Source: Aneurinibacillus sp. REN35 (GTDB lineage: Bacteria; Bacillota; Bacilli; Aneurinibacillales; Aneurinibacillaceae). From it: 64,000 nucleotides of DNA. Under the pieces are notes generated by a model. The model was not told where the DNA came from, made no database searches, and was given only the letters and a program-made list of their open reading frames with translations. This document shows, in pieces, positions 23,268-30,760 of the stretch. Location: NCBI RefSeq assembly GCF_041379945.2, contig NZ_JBFTXJ020000001.1, positions 1 through 64,000 of the forward strand, read 5' to 3'. The first letter of the stretch is position 1. The number at the start of each line of letters is the position of its first letter. A program made the position numbers and the translations under genes.

Positions 23268-23528
23268 ATGGAAGCAATCGGCTTACTTGAAACAAGAGGT
23301 CTGGTGCCGGCCGTCGCTTCGCTAGACACGATGGCTAAAGCAGCCCATACTCGCCTGGTTGATATGAAAGTGGTGGGCTCCGGATTGGTTTGCGTCATTA
23401 TTGAAGGGAACGTCAGTGCGGTAAAGTCAGCCATTGAGGCAGGCAAAGCCATGTATGACGGAAGCGATAAGCTTATTTCATACAATGTAATTCCACGCCC
23501 GCATGGAGACCTGAGCAGGATGCTATAA
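23268..23528 (+). CDS. BMC-H microcompartment shell protein 1
   Basis: An 86-residue single BMC domain of the PduA/CcmK type, which forms hexameric shell tiles with a central pore. It begins MEAIGLLETRGLVPAVASLD, keeps the Asp of the edge, the central GNVSAVKSAIEAGKAM helix and ends with the VIPRPHGDL edge motif. The pore loop region is KVVGSGLVC. The length is minimal, with no extension. It follows ubiD directly, linking shell and decarboxylase in one operon. Confidence 0.95.
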   Translation: MEAIGLLETRGLVPAVASLDTMAKAAHTRLVDMKVVGSGLVCVIIEGNVSAVKSAIEAGKAMYDGSDKLISYNVIPRPHGDLSRML

Positions 23529-23548
23529 GTCAGAGGAGGTGAGATGAG

Positions 23549-24472
23549 TTGGCTGACATGATGAAGAGCATTATTGAGGAAGTGCTTCACAAAGGCAGAA
23601 AGCGCGAACGGGTGCAGGGAAATGAGCAGCCTGCTTCGGCAGCAGGAAGCACGGGACAGTCGGTTTCTCTTCTGAATCTGTATCGTCCCAACTATCAAAA
23701 GCAAAAGCAGCAAAGCCGCCTTGGCAGTTTTGCCCCTGATTCTTCTGTGCGTTCTGCGAACAACGGGGTTCGCAGCGCGGCACCGACCGCTGCCATCAGG
23801 GAAGCAGGCGATTTCAAAGAAGATCAAATGTCTGCGCTGCAGCGGCTTGCCATTTCGCAAGTTGCCCAGCGCCATTCAGGACGGTTGGACGGAGCTTCTG
23901 CCGCTGAAGCCCCTCAGCTTATCGGAAAAACAAAAGAAGGAGAATACATTTGGTTTTATCCTGCGGGTGCTTCCCGTACAGATGAACGGCTGAGCATGCA
24001 GGATCAAGGTGGGATGTCGGCCGGAGTGATTACAAGAGGACAGGGAGGAAGCGGTCTGCTGTTTTTGTTGGACGACTGGCGAGCGTCCCTGCCGGATGTA
24101 ACGTGTGAAGTGCTTCCGGAAGCTGTGCTGCTATTCGCAGAGAACAAAGCCGGACTTCGGCACATGCTGGAGACGGCCTACCGCGACTTGAACAGGCGAA
24201 GGATTCAGGGAAGCAAAATGTATCAGGCAGCGCAGCCGTCTTCCTGGCTCAAACAACAGCTGAATCTATCCCATGGCCCGAGTGTGGTTCTATGGGAAGG
24301 CGTTTCCTATTTTAATAGTGTGGCTCTTATTGAACGCTGCTTTGCAAACAACCCTGCTCTCGCACTCTCGTATGAGATAAGAGAGGATGAGCTTTTGCTC
24401 TCGGGGGAACCCGCGTTCATTGATAGCGCCATGCAGCAGATCAAGCAGGACATGGAACAATTGCTAGTGTAA
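23549..24472 (+). CDS. Microcompartment-associated protein of unknown function
   Basis: A 307-residue protein I cannot assign. The first 17 or so residues (MADMMKSIIEEVLHKGR) form an amphipathic helix followed by about 100 residues of Ser/Gln/Ala-rich linker, the layout of microcompartment encapsulation peptides or scaffold proteins. The C-terminal third (from about residue 240: PSVVLWEGVSYFNSVALIER then YEIREDELLLSGEPAFI) suggests a beta-alpha-beta-beta-alpha unit, possibly a degenerate BMC-like or ferredoxin-like fold. TTG 23549 is preferred because GGAGGTG is seven bases upstream. It lies between two shell genes. Confidence 0.6.
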   Translation: MADMMKSIIEEVLHKGRKRERVQGNEQPASAAGSTGQSVSLLNLYRPNYQKQKQQSRLGSFAPDSSVRSANNGVRSAAPTAAIREAGDFKEDQMSALQRLAISQVAQRHSGRLDGASAAEAPQLIGKTKEGEYIWFYPAGASRTDERLSMQDQGGMSAGVITRGQGGSGLLFLLDDWRASLPDVTCEVLPEAVLLFAENKAGLRHMLETAYRDLNRRRIQGSKMYQAAQPSSWLKQQLNLSHGPSVVLWEGVSYFNSVALIERCFANNPALALSYEIREDELLLSGEPAFIDSAMQQIKQDMEQLLV

Positions 24473-24485
24473 GAGGGGGAGAAAT

Positions 24486-24974
24486 ATGGCGCTATACGCA
24501 CTGGGTCTGATTGAAACGGAGGGCTATGCCACCGCAGTTTCCGCCGCTGATGCTGCGTTAAAGGCAGCAAGTGTGGAGCTTTTAGGCGTAGAACGGGTGA
24601 TCGGGGTCAAAGGGACGCTCGGTGTGACCATTCAGTTAGGCGGTGATGTGGGAGCGGTTCGTTCCGCTGTGGAAGCTGGAAAAATGGAGGCGGAAAAAGT
24701 GGGCAATGTTATTGCGACACATGTAATTGCGCGCACACATCAAGAAGTAAATGATAAGATTCTGCCCCTGTTCTCTCTGGCAGCACCGAAAAAAGAAGAG
24801 CAGAAAAACGAGCTGGCCTCCATCCCGGAAGCAGAAAAAGCGGCGCCAAAGGATGCTGCTTTTGAAAAAAAACGTACCGGCAAAGCGTCCTCAAAAAAAG
24901 AGGATGCGGTGGAGCCACCGGGCAGGATTGAAAGCAAAACAGATACGATCAATGACAGCACCAAGATGGAATAA
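24486..24974 (+). CDS. BMC-H shell protein 2 with charged C-terminal tail
   Basis: A 162-residue protein. Residues 1-90 are a BMC domain (MALYALGLIETEGYATAVSA, GGDVGAVRSAVEAGKMEA, THVIARTH). The last 65-70 residues are a Lys/Glu/Ala-rich low-complexity tail with repeated KK and EK pairs and no predicted globular part. Such tails on BMC-H proteins could face the lumen or cytosol and bind cargo or a scaffold. It starts 13 bases after the unknown 307-residue protein, and its stop abuts the third shell gene. Confidence 0.92.
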   Translation: MALYALGLIETEGYATAVSAADAALKAASVELLGVERVIGVKGTLGVTIQLGGDVGAVRSAVEAGKMEAEKVGNVIATHVIARTHQEVNDKILPLFSLAAPKKEEQKNELASIPEAEKAAPKDAAFEKKRTGKASSKKEDAVEPPGRIESKTDTINDSTKME

Positions 24975-25007
24975 TTGAGTGAAAAATTTATGATGGGAGA
25001 CATGATC

Positions 25008-25289
25008 ATGGGCGAAGCATTAGGATTGGTGGAAACAAAAGGATTGGTTGGTGCGGTGGAAGCAGCGGATGCGATGGTAAAGGCGGCAAACGTGGAGATC
25101 TGCGGGTATGAAAAAATCGGCTTCGGTCTTGTCACGGTGATGGTGCGCGGGGATGTAGGCGCGGTCAAAGCAGCCACAGATGCAGGCGCGAGCGCAGCCA
25201 GCCGTGTCGGAGAGCTGGTATCCGTTCATGTGATCCCAAGACCGCACAGCGAAGTGGAGCGCGCTCTGCTTGATAGAAAAGGAGAGTAA
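25008..25289 (+). CDS. BMC-H microcompartment shell protein 3
   Basis: A BMC domain of about 93 residues: [20 protein letters not shown], pore region [30 protein letters not shown] and the VIPRPHSEV edge motif. ATG 25008 is chosen because GGGAG lies eight bases upstream and it gives the standard BMC-H N-terminus. Upstream in-frame ATGs at 24990, 24993 and 25002 and TTG 24975 would extend it. Three distinct BMC-H genes and no BMC-T gene are seen in the operon. Confidence 0.95.
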   Translation: MGEALGLVETKGLVGAVEAADAMVKAANVEICGYEKIGFGLVTVMVRGDVGAVKAATDAGASAASRVGELVSVHVIPRPHSEVERALLDRKGE

Positions 25290-25295
25290 AAATGA

Positions 25296-26042
25296 ATGAA
25301 GCAGGAACGTATGCAAAGCGTTCTCTTGGAGAACGTTTTGCTCTCACTGCTTTACCGTAACAAAACCGAAGAGTTAGAGCGTCTCCATCCCGGTGTTCTG
25401 ACTCTTCTTTCGTACAGCATGGTGGGCACAAAGGAAGGAATCCGGTGTCTGCAGGAGGTTAGAGAGGCGCGAGTCCGGGTACGCATGATTGTGGATGATC
25501 AGGTGCTGGAGCAGCGTTCGATTCCAGCACTGGCGAGAGAAACAGCGATAGACGACATCACGAGGGTCAGTGAGTGGAGACAGAAGCACGCAGCCTATTC
25601 CTATCTCTTGATTCCGGTACTTCCTGCCTCCCTTGTTAAGAAAATTCTGGATTTTGATGAGGAGCACCTGTTTTCCCGTTTAATTCTGGAAGCGTTGTAT
25701 CAGGGAAAGAAGGTCGGCGCGGTGGCGGCAGGTGCTGATCCATATCAGCCGGCCTGGGCGCAGCGCGGATATGACCGCATGTCGCCGCTCCTTAAATCAG
25801 AAATGAAGTCCCGGCTGCAGAAGCTGCGTGGATATGGGATTGAATTGCTGCAGGCCGGCGAGGTGGCCGGATGGCTGAAGCGGACGGAGCAAAAGCAGCG
25901 GCAGGCGCCCGTCATTGCGCGTCAGGAAGTAGAAGAAGCGCACCGTGCGCGTCAGGATGTTATCCGTACATCTTCCCATGCGATTGTCACACCGCTGGCA
26001 AGGGATCTTGCCCGGGAGTATGGCATCGAAATCCTTACATGA
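25296..26042 (+). CDS. Microcompartment-associated flavoprotein-like protein
   Basis: A 248-residue protein. The segment LLIPVLPASLVKKILDFDEE followed by LILEALYQGKKVGAVAAGAD resembles the flavoprotein-like proteins of several microcompartment loci, related to UbiX/PPC-decarboxylase folds. The end, SSHAIVTPLARDLAREYGIE, is the closing motif often seen in such proteins. Key flavin-binding residues cannot be verified by eye, so binding may be lost. ATG 25296 is the frame that stays open; ATG 25292, closer to the GGAGAG site, leads to a 22-codon dead end. It lies between the third BMC-H and the BMC-P gene. Confidence 0.55.
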   Translation: MKQERMQSVLLENVLLSLLYRNKTEELERLHPGVLTLLSYSMVGTKEGIRCLQEVREARVRVRMIVDDQVLEQRSIPALARETAIDDITRVSEWRQKHAAYSYLLIPVLPASLVKKILDFDEEHLFSRLILEALYQGKKVGAVAAGADPYQPAWAQRGYDRMSPLLKSEMKSRLQKLRGYGIELLQAGEVAGWLKRTEQKQRQAPVIARQEVEEAHRARQDVIRTSSHAIVTPLARDLAREYGIEILT

Positions 26043-26057
26043 TGAGAGGGAAAGCGC

Positions 26058-26333
26058 ATGAACATTGGTCTGGTGATCGGCCGCATTACGTCCACCAAAA
26101 AAGATGAACAGTTAACCGGCACAAAGCTGCTGATTACGCATCCGATGGATTTGGACGGGGAGCTGGCGGGACAGCCGATCGTTACCGTGGATACGGTGGG
26201 AGCGGGCATTGGCGAGAGAGTCATTTATGTGACAGGGAGCATGGCGTCAAGAGCAGTCCGCAACAATCAGGCTCCAATCGATGCAGCCATCGTTGGAATT
26301 ATTGATAATATGGAGATTGATCGCGGAGGTTGA
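26058..26333 (+). CDS. BMC-P vertex protein (EutN/CcmL family)
   Basis: A 91-residue pentameric vertex protein. The family pattern is complete: IGLVIGRITSTKKDEQLTGT, LLITHPMDLDG, VTVDTVGAGIGERVIYVTGS and AAIVGIIDNMEI. One BMC-P plus three BMC-H genes are enough in principle for a closed polyhedral shell. Its stop overlaps the ribosome site of the adenine-deaminase-family gene, tying shell closure to the next enzyme. Confidence 0.95.
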   Translation: MNIGLVIGRITSTKKDEQLTGTKLLITHPMDLDGELAGQPIVTVDTVGAGIGERVIYVTGSMASRAVRNNQAPIDAAIVGIIDNMEIDRGG

Positions 26334-26335
26334 AT

Positions 26336-28153
26336 ATGAGCATACGTACAAAGACATTGAAACAGGTCATGCAGTGGCGGCAGCTGATTGATACGTTACT
26401 TGATGAAAATCAATATGCGGACATTGTTCTGCGAAACGGTTATTTCGTCAATGTAATTACCCGTGAGATTTATAATGCGGACGTAGCAATCAAAGGGGAG
26501 CACATTCTGATGGTCGGTGATGCGTCCAGGTTGATTGGGCCTGCGACCGTAATTGAAGAGATGACAGGCAAGTTTATTGCCCCCGGATTTATCGACTCGC
26601 ATATGCACTTTGAGAGTGCGATGCTTACCGTTACCGAATTCTCTCGTCTCTCCATCCCGACCGGCACGACCACGCTGATTGCCGACCCGCATGAGATTGG
26701 CAACGTGCTGGGTGTTGTCGGTATGAAGGCGATGATTGATGAAGCAAAAACACTGCCTAATCGCGTGCTGTATACGGTCCCCTGCTTAACGCCGGATGTG
26801 CCGGGGCTTGAAACGGCGGGCTATGATGTGAATTCAAAGGACATGGAAGAATTGCTGAGCGATCCGTATGTGCAGGGAATCGGCGAGATTCAGGGCTTCG
26901 CAAACGTGCGGCCGGTATTCAAGCATGCCCCGGAGATCATTACCGATCAGCTTGCATCGGTTGCCTTTGCCAAAAGCATCGGAAAGACGGTCGAAGGAAA
27001 TTGTCCGGGCCTTTATGGAGAGGATTTAGCCGCACACATTATTAGCGGCGGCGCTCACGTGTCCTGTCATGAAACGACCGGCAAGGAAGAGATGATCGAA
27101 AAGCTGCGTTACGGCATCACCGTATTTATGCGCGAAGGCTCTTCGCAGCGCAATATGGCGGAATGCATTCGGGCTATTACGGAAGAAGGAATGGATTCAC
27201 GTCGTGCCGTGCTCGTATCGGATGATATGGTGCCGGAGGATCTGCTCAAATATGGTCATATGAACGATATTGTGCGGCGGACGATTGCCCAGGGAGTCGA
27301 TCCGGTAGAGGCGATTCAGATGGCGACCATCAATCCGGCGACACACTTTGGCTTCCAGCATATTGGGGTTCTTGCTCCGGGGAAAATAGCAGATATTGCT
27401 GTGATCAGTGACCTAACGCAGATGACGATTGACCAGGTGTACATCAGCGGAAAAAAGGTGGCCGAGAAGGGCAGCCTCACTATCGATATGCCGAGATATA
27501 CGTATCCGGATACCGTAAAAAACTCAATCAAACGCAAGCCGCTGAAAATTGGGGACCTGTATATCCAGGCGTCCGGCAGACAGGCGCGTGTGCGAGCGCT
27601 TGAAGTTATCGCCGATCAAAATTTGACCGGGAAAAAGGAATTTTCGCTTCAGGTGCAGGAAGGCGTAGTGCAGCCGTGCCTGCAGCAGGATGTTCTGCCA
27701 ATCTTTGTTGTCGAGCGCCATGGCCGTACCCTGAATATCGGCAAAACGTTTGCGCACGGCTTTAAGATCAAGGAGGGAGCGATCGCTGAGAGCGTCGCAC
27801 ATGATACGCACAACATTATCGCATGCGGTACGAATTATGAGGACATTCTGACCGCGATCAATCGGGTTATTGCAATGGATGGCGGGATCGCCATGATTAA
27901 GGACGGCAAAGTGGTCGGTGACCTTCCGCTGCGTGTGGGAGGATTGATGACCGATGAGCTGAGCGGTGAAGAGATGAGCGAGAAGATCGCCGAGCTGCAC
28001 CGCCTGGCGAAAGAAGAGCTGGGATGCGGCATTCATGTTCCGTTCATGCATCTATCCTTCGTATCCCTCGTAACAAGTCCGGAATGGAAGATCACCGACA
28101 TGGGATTGGTTGAGGTGGATACATACACGGTCATTCCGACTGTGATCGCATAG
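26336..28153 (+). CDS. Adenine deaminase-family amidohydrolase
   Basis: A 605-residue enzyme of the Ade/AdeC family with metal-site motifs FIDSHMHFESAMLT, LIADPHEIGNV, SCHETTGKEE and LVSDDMVPED, plus the C-terminal VAHDTHNIIACGTNYED domain. Some positions differ from standard adenine deaminases as I recall them. The usual GEMMxFxGV-type motif reads GEIQGFANV, and the FESSM motif reads FESAM. Deamination of adenine to hypoxanthine is possible. Within this operon, deamination of 4-aminoimidazole to imidazolone is an alternative that fits its position after UbiD. ATG 26336 has GGAGG six bases upstream. Confidence 0.85.
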   Translation: MSIRTKTLKQVMQWRQLIDTLLDENQYADIVLRNGYFVNVITREIYNADVAIKGEHILMVGDASRLIGPATVIEEMTGKFIAPGFIDSHMHFESAMLTVTEFSRLSIPTGTTTLIADPHEIGNVLGVVGMKAMIDEAKTLPNRVLYTVPCLTPDVPGLETAGYDVNSKDMEELLSDPYVQGIGEIQGFANVRPVFKHAPEIITDQLASVAFAKSIGKTVEGNCPGLYGEDLAAHIISGGAHVSCHETTGKEEMIEKLRYGITVFMREGSSQRNMAECIRAITEEGMDSRRAVLVSDDMVPEDLLKYGHMNDIVRRTIAQGVDPVEAIQMATINPATHFGFQHIGVLAPGKIADIAVISDLTQMTIDQVYISGKKVAEKGSLTIDMPRYTYPDTVKNSIKRKPLKIGDLYIQASGRQARVRALEVIADQNLTGKKEFSLQVQEGVVQPCLQQDVLPIFVVERHGRTLNIGKTFAHGFKIKEGAIAESVAHDTHNIIACGTNYEDILTAINRVIAMDGGIAMIKDGKVVGDLPLRVGGLMTDELSGEEMSEKIAELHRLAKEELGCGIHVPFMHLSFVSLVTSPEWKITDMGLVEVDTYTVIPTVIA

Positions 28154-28164
28154 GGGGGATGAAG

Positions 28165-28848
28165 ATGGGATTTCGACTTGTTGACTTAACACAGGAAATT
28201 TATCATGGAATGCCGGTATTTCCTCTGCATCCAAAAACGATGGTCTACCGGCATATCACCCATGAAGAATCGAAAAAGCAGATCGGTTTTGAATTTGCGA
28301 CCAATACGCTGATTATTAACGAACACGGCCCAACGCACAGCGATGCGATTTATGAATATGATCCGAGCGGTCCGACCATTGATGAAATGCCGATGGAATA
28401 TTTTTATGGGCCTGCCGTATGCCTCGATGTTTCCCATGTCTCCAAAGATGACTATATTGAGCCGCAGGATCTGGAGAAAGCGGTATCGAAGCATTCGCTT
28501 CAGATCGATCAAGGCGATATCGTATTGCTGTATACGGGCCATTTTAACCGGTCATACGGCACGGACGAGTGGCTGACGCGCCATGCGGGTCTGAGCTACA
28601 GGGCTGCAGAATGGCTGGCAAAACGGGGGGTGGTAAATATCGGGATTGATGCGCCTGCCATCGATCATCCGAAGGATACGAAATACTCGGGTCATTTGAT
28701 CTGCCGCGAATATCAAATGACGAATACAGAGAATTTATGCAACCTTGATAAAGTCGCGGGCAAGCGCTTTTTGTACTTTGGTCTGCCGCTGAAAATTCGC
28801 AAAGGAACAGGATCTCCAATCCGCGCTGTGGCTCTATTCATGGACTAG
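28165..28848 (+). CDS. Cyclase-family (kynurenine-formamidase-like) metal hydrolase
   Basis: A 227-residue protein of the cyclase family, metal-dependent amide hydrolases that include bacterial kynurenine formamidase and isatin hydrolase. LVDLTQEIYHGMPVFPLHP is the N-terminal signature; the metal motif appears as NEHGPTHSDAIYEYDPSG, keeping H-x3-H-x-D but lacking the usual following P-x-H. Later GVVNIGIDAPAIDHP and H in GHLICREYQ fit the second half of the site. In the operon it may open imidazolone or remove a formyl group. ATG 28165 is used; ATG 28159 is directly on the ribosome site. Confidence 0.8.
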   Translation: MGFRLVDLTQEIYHGMPVFPLHPKTMVYRHITHEESKKQIGFEFATNTLIINEHGPTHSDAIYEYDPSGPTIDEMPMEYFYGPAVCLDVSHVSKDDYIEPQDLEKAVSKHSLQIDQGDIVLLYTGHFNRSYGTDEWLTRHAGLSYRAAEWLAKRGVVNIGIDAPAIDHPKDTKYSGHLICREYQMTNTENLCNLDKVAGKRFLYFGLPLKIRKGTGSPIRAVALFMD

Positions 28849-28860
28849 GAGGGAACGACA

Positions 28861-29493
28861 ATGAATCGTATGCAAACACAAACATCAGGCGATCTGTATG
28901 TGAAAGAAGAAGTAATCATTCCGCCGTATGATGGGCGCAGCGTGCTCGTCCGTCAGGGAGAAGAGCTGGTCATTATTGATATGGAGGGCAAGCAGGTTGG
29001 CGACTTCGTCTGCTTTCACACATCCGATCATGATGAACACGTTTCGCCTGTGCATATGCGCGCCTCGCTGAGCAGCATCCGTTTAAAAGAAGGAGACTAC
29101 TTATACAGCAATAAGCGCAGACCGTTAATGCAGATGGTCAAAGATACGGTAGGCAGGCATGATTTCTTTTTTCCGGCCTGTGATTACTGGCGCTATAAAA
29201 TCGACTTCGATGATGAGAACCATCCGAACTGCCATGACAATTTAAAAAAAGCGATGGCAGCATTCGGCGTGGACCGTCCTGTCCCCGATCCGATTAACTG
29301 GTTTATGAACAATCAGCTGGATGAAAATTGGGACTATATAATTGAAGAGCCGCGCTCAAAGCCGGGTGATTATGTGCAGCTGAAGGCGATGGAGGATGTC
29401 ATCGTTGCTGTCTCCACGTGCTCGCAGGATATGGCGCCTGTGAACGGCTTTAAAGTTACCTCGCTAAAGCTTCAGGTACTGGGAAGGAGATAG
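28861..29493 (+). CDS. DUF1989/urea carboxylase-associated family protein
   Basis: A 210-residue member of the DUF1989 (UAAP) family. It has the YDGRSVLVRQGEELVIIDME start, the DFVCFHTSDHDEHVSP metal-like cluster, TVGRHDFFFPACD and the C-terminal VSTCSQDMAPVNGF with the conserved Cys. Two members of this family act together as carboxyguanidine deiminase in guanidine breakdown, so C-N amidine hydrolysis is a known activity. That makes deimination of formiminoglycine a reasonable idea here (inference). It is encoded between the cyclase and M20 genes with short gaps. Confidence 0.85.
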   Translation: MNRMQTQTSGDLYVKEEVIIPPYDGRSVLVRQGEELVIIDMEGKQVGDFVCFHTSDHDEHVSPVHMRASLSSIRLKEGDYLYSNKRRPLMQMVKDTVGRHDFFFPACDYWRYKIDFDDENHPNCHDNLKKAMAAFGVDRPVPDPINWFMNNQLDENWDYIIEEPRSKPGDYVQLKAMEDVIVAVSTCSQDMAPVNGFKVTSLKLQVLGRR

Positions 29494-29496
29494 GAT

Positions 29497-30672
29497 ATGC
29501 CTGTTTCGTTTTTACAAGAATTGCTCCGGGTCAATACATCCAATCCGCCCGGAAATGAACATGAGATCAGCAGAATGCTGGCCGCGCGCTGCGAAAGCAG
29601 AGGATTGCGCGGAAGCGTGACGATGGTGGATGGAAACCGGAGCAATTTTGAGCTTCGCCTACAGGGGACAGGTGCGAAGGGAAAAACACTTATGTTCTGC
29701 GGCCATATCGACACGGTATCACCGGGAAAACAGCCGTGGACGTACGAGCCGTATAGCGGCGAGCTGGTAGGGGATCGTCTATACGGCCGCGGAGCCTCTG
29801 ATATGAAGAGCGGGCTGGCTGCCATGCTGCTTGCTATCGAGGAGCTGCATACGGAAGGGGTAAAGCTTAATGGAGATCTGGTTTTTTTGGCTACCGCCGG
29901 AGAAGAGGTGGACAGCTGCGGGGCGCGTCATTATCAGGATGTGATGGGCATGCAGGACATCGATGCGATCGTCATTGGTGAGCCGACGAACGAGAAGGTT
30001 GTCATCGGTCATAAAGGCGCGCTCTGGCTGGAAATCAAAACGTACGGCAAAACTGCACACGGATCGATGCCGGATCAGGGAATCAATGCCATCGATTACA
30101 TGACTCATGTGATCCGACTCATTAAATCATTCAAGTTGGAGTGGCGCATCGAACAGGCACCGCTTGGATCGAGCAGTATGGCGGTTACCCAAATCGGCGG
30201 CGGTATCCAAACGAATGTCATTCCGGATCAGTGCTTCATTCACGTAGATATTCGCAGCATTCCTCCCCAATCCCATGACGCTCTCATTCGCGAGCTGAAT
30301 GCCAAGCTTGACGAGCTTGCTGCCAGCCTTCCGTCGTTTCGAGCTGAGTGCAGTGTTGTGTTGAATCGTACACCTGTTCTAACAAGTCCTCATGCTTCGC
30401 TCATTCAGACCGCTCTCTCGCTAAAAGGGCTTGCGGAGAGCGAATGTGCCGGGGTCTCGTATTATACGGATGCTTCTGTGCTGAACCCGCACAGCAAAAT
30501 TCCAACGCTAATTTATGGACCGGGTGATGAGAAGCTCGCGCATCAGCCGGATGAATGGGTGGCTGTACCTGCTTATCTGCGTTCTATTGCATTTTATAAA
30601 GAACTTGCCATCCGCTTTCTTAATGGAAAGAATGAAACTGCCGCACCGATAAAGCAAGCACAAACAAAATAG
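29497..30672 (+). CDS. M20 (ArgE/DapE-type) deacylase or peptidase
   Basis: A 391-residue zinc hydrolase. Metal and catalytic residues are readable: FCGHIDTVSPG (H-x-D), LYGRGASDMKSG, the Glu pair in TAGEEVDSCG, the Asp/Glu region VIGEPTN and the terminal His in AHQPDEWV. It is of the ArgE/DapE/succinyl-diaminopimelate type, not the allantoate amidohydrolase type. Such enzymes cleave N-acyl amino acids, so N-formylglycine or a similar product is a plausible substrate at the end of the pathway (inference). GGAGATAGG lies just upstream of the ATG. Confidence 0.88.
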   Translation: MPVSFLQELLRVNTSNPPGNEHEISRMLAARCESRGLRGSVTMVDGNRSNFELRLQGTGAKGKTLMFCGHIDTVSPGKQPWTYEPYSGELVGDRLYGRGASDMKSGLAAMLLAIEELHTEGVKLNGDLVFLATAGEEVDSCGARHYQDVMGMQDIDAIVIGEPTNEKVVIGHKGALWLEIKTYGKTAHGSMPDQGINAIDYMTHVIRLIKSFKLEWRIEQAPLGSSSMAVTQIGGGIQTNVIPDQCFIHVDIRSIPPQSHDALIRELNAKLDELAASLPSFRAECSVVLNRTPVLTSPHASLIQTALSLKGLAESECAGVSYYTDASVLNPHSKIPTLIYGPGDEKLAHQPDEWVAVPAYLRSIAFYKELAIRFLNGKNETAAPIKQAQTK

Positions 30673-30760
30673 TCCTGCCGATATGCCCTCAGGATCTGAA
30701 AACCGTGAGCACAGCGCGCACGTCAGATCCATACCTTTCAAATTTGGGGAGGAATTCTCT

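Noticed and set aside
23268-26333. Pdu- or Eut-type microcompartment
   Set aside because: No diol dehydratase, ethanolamine lyase, aldehyde or alcohol dehydrogenase or phosphotransacylase gene is near the shell genes.
11357-30672. Classical xanthine-urate-allantoin-allantoate pathway for the whole region
   Set aside because: No uricase; the M20 enzyme is of ArgE/DapE type, not allantoate amidohydrolase type; UbiD, DUF1989 and the glycine genes would have no role. Kept only as the alternative for the cyclic amidohydrolase.
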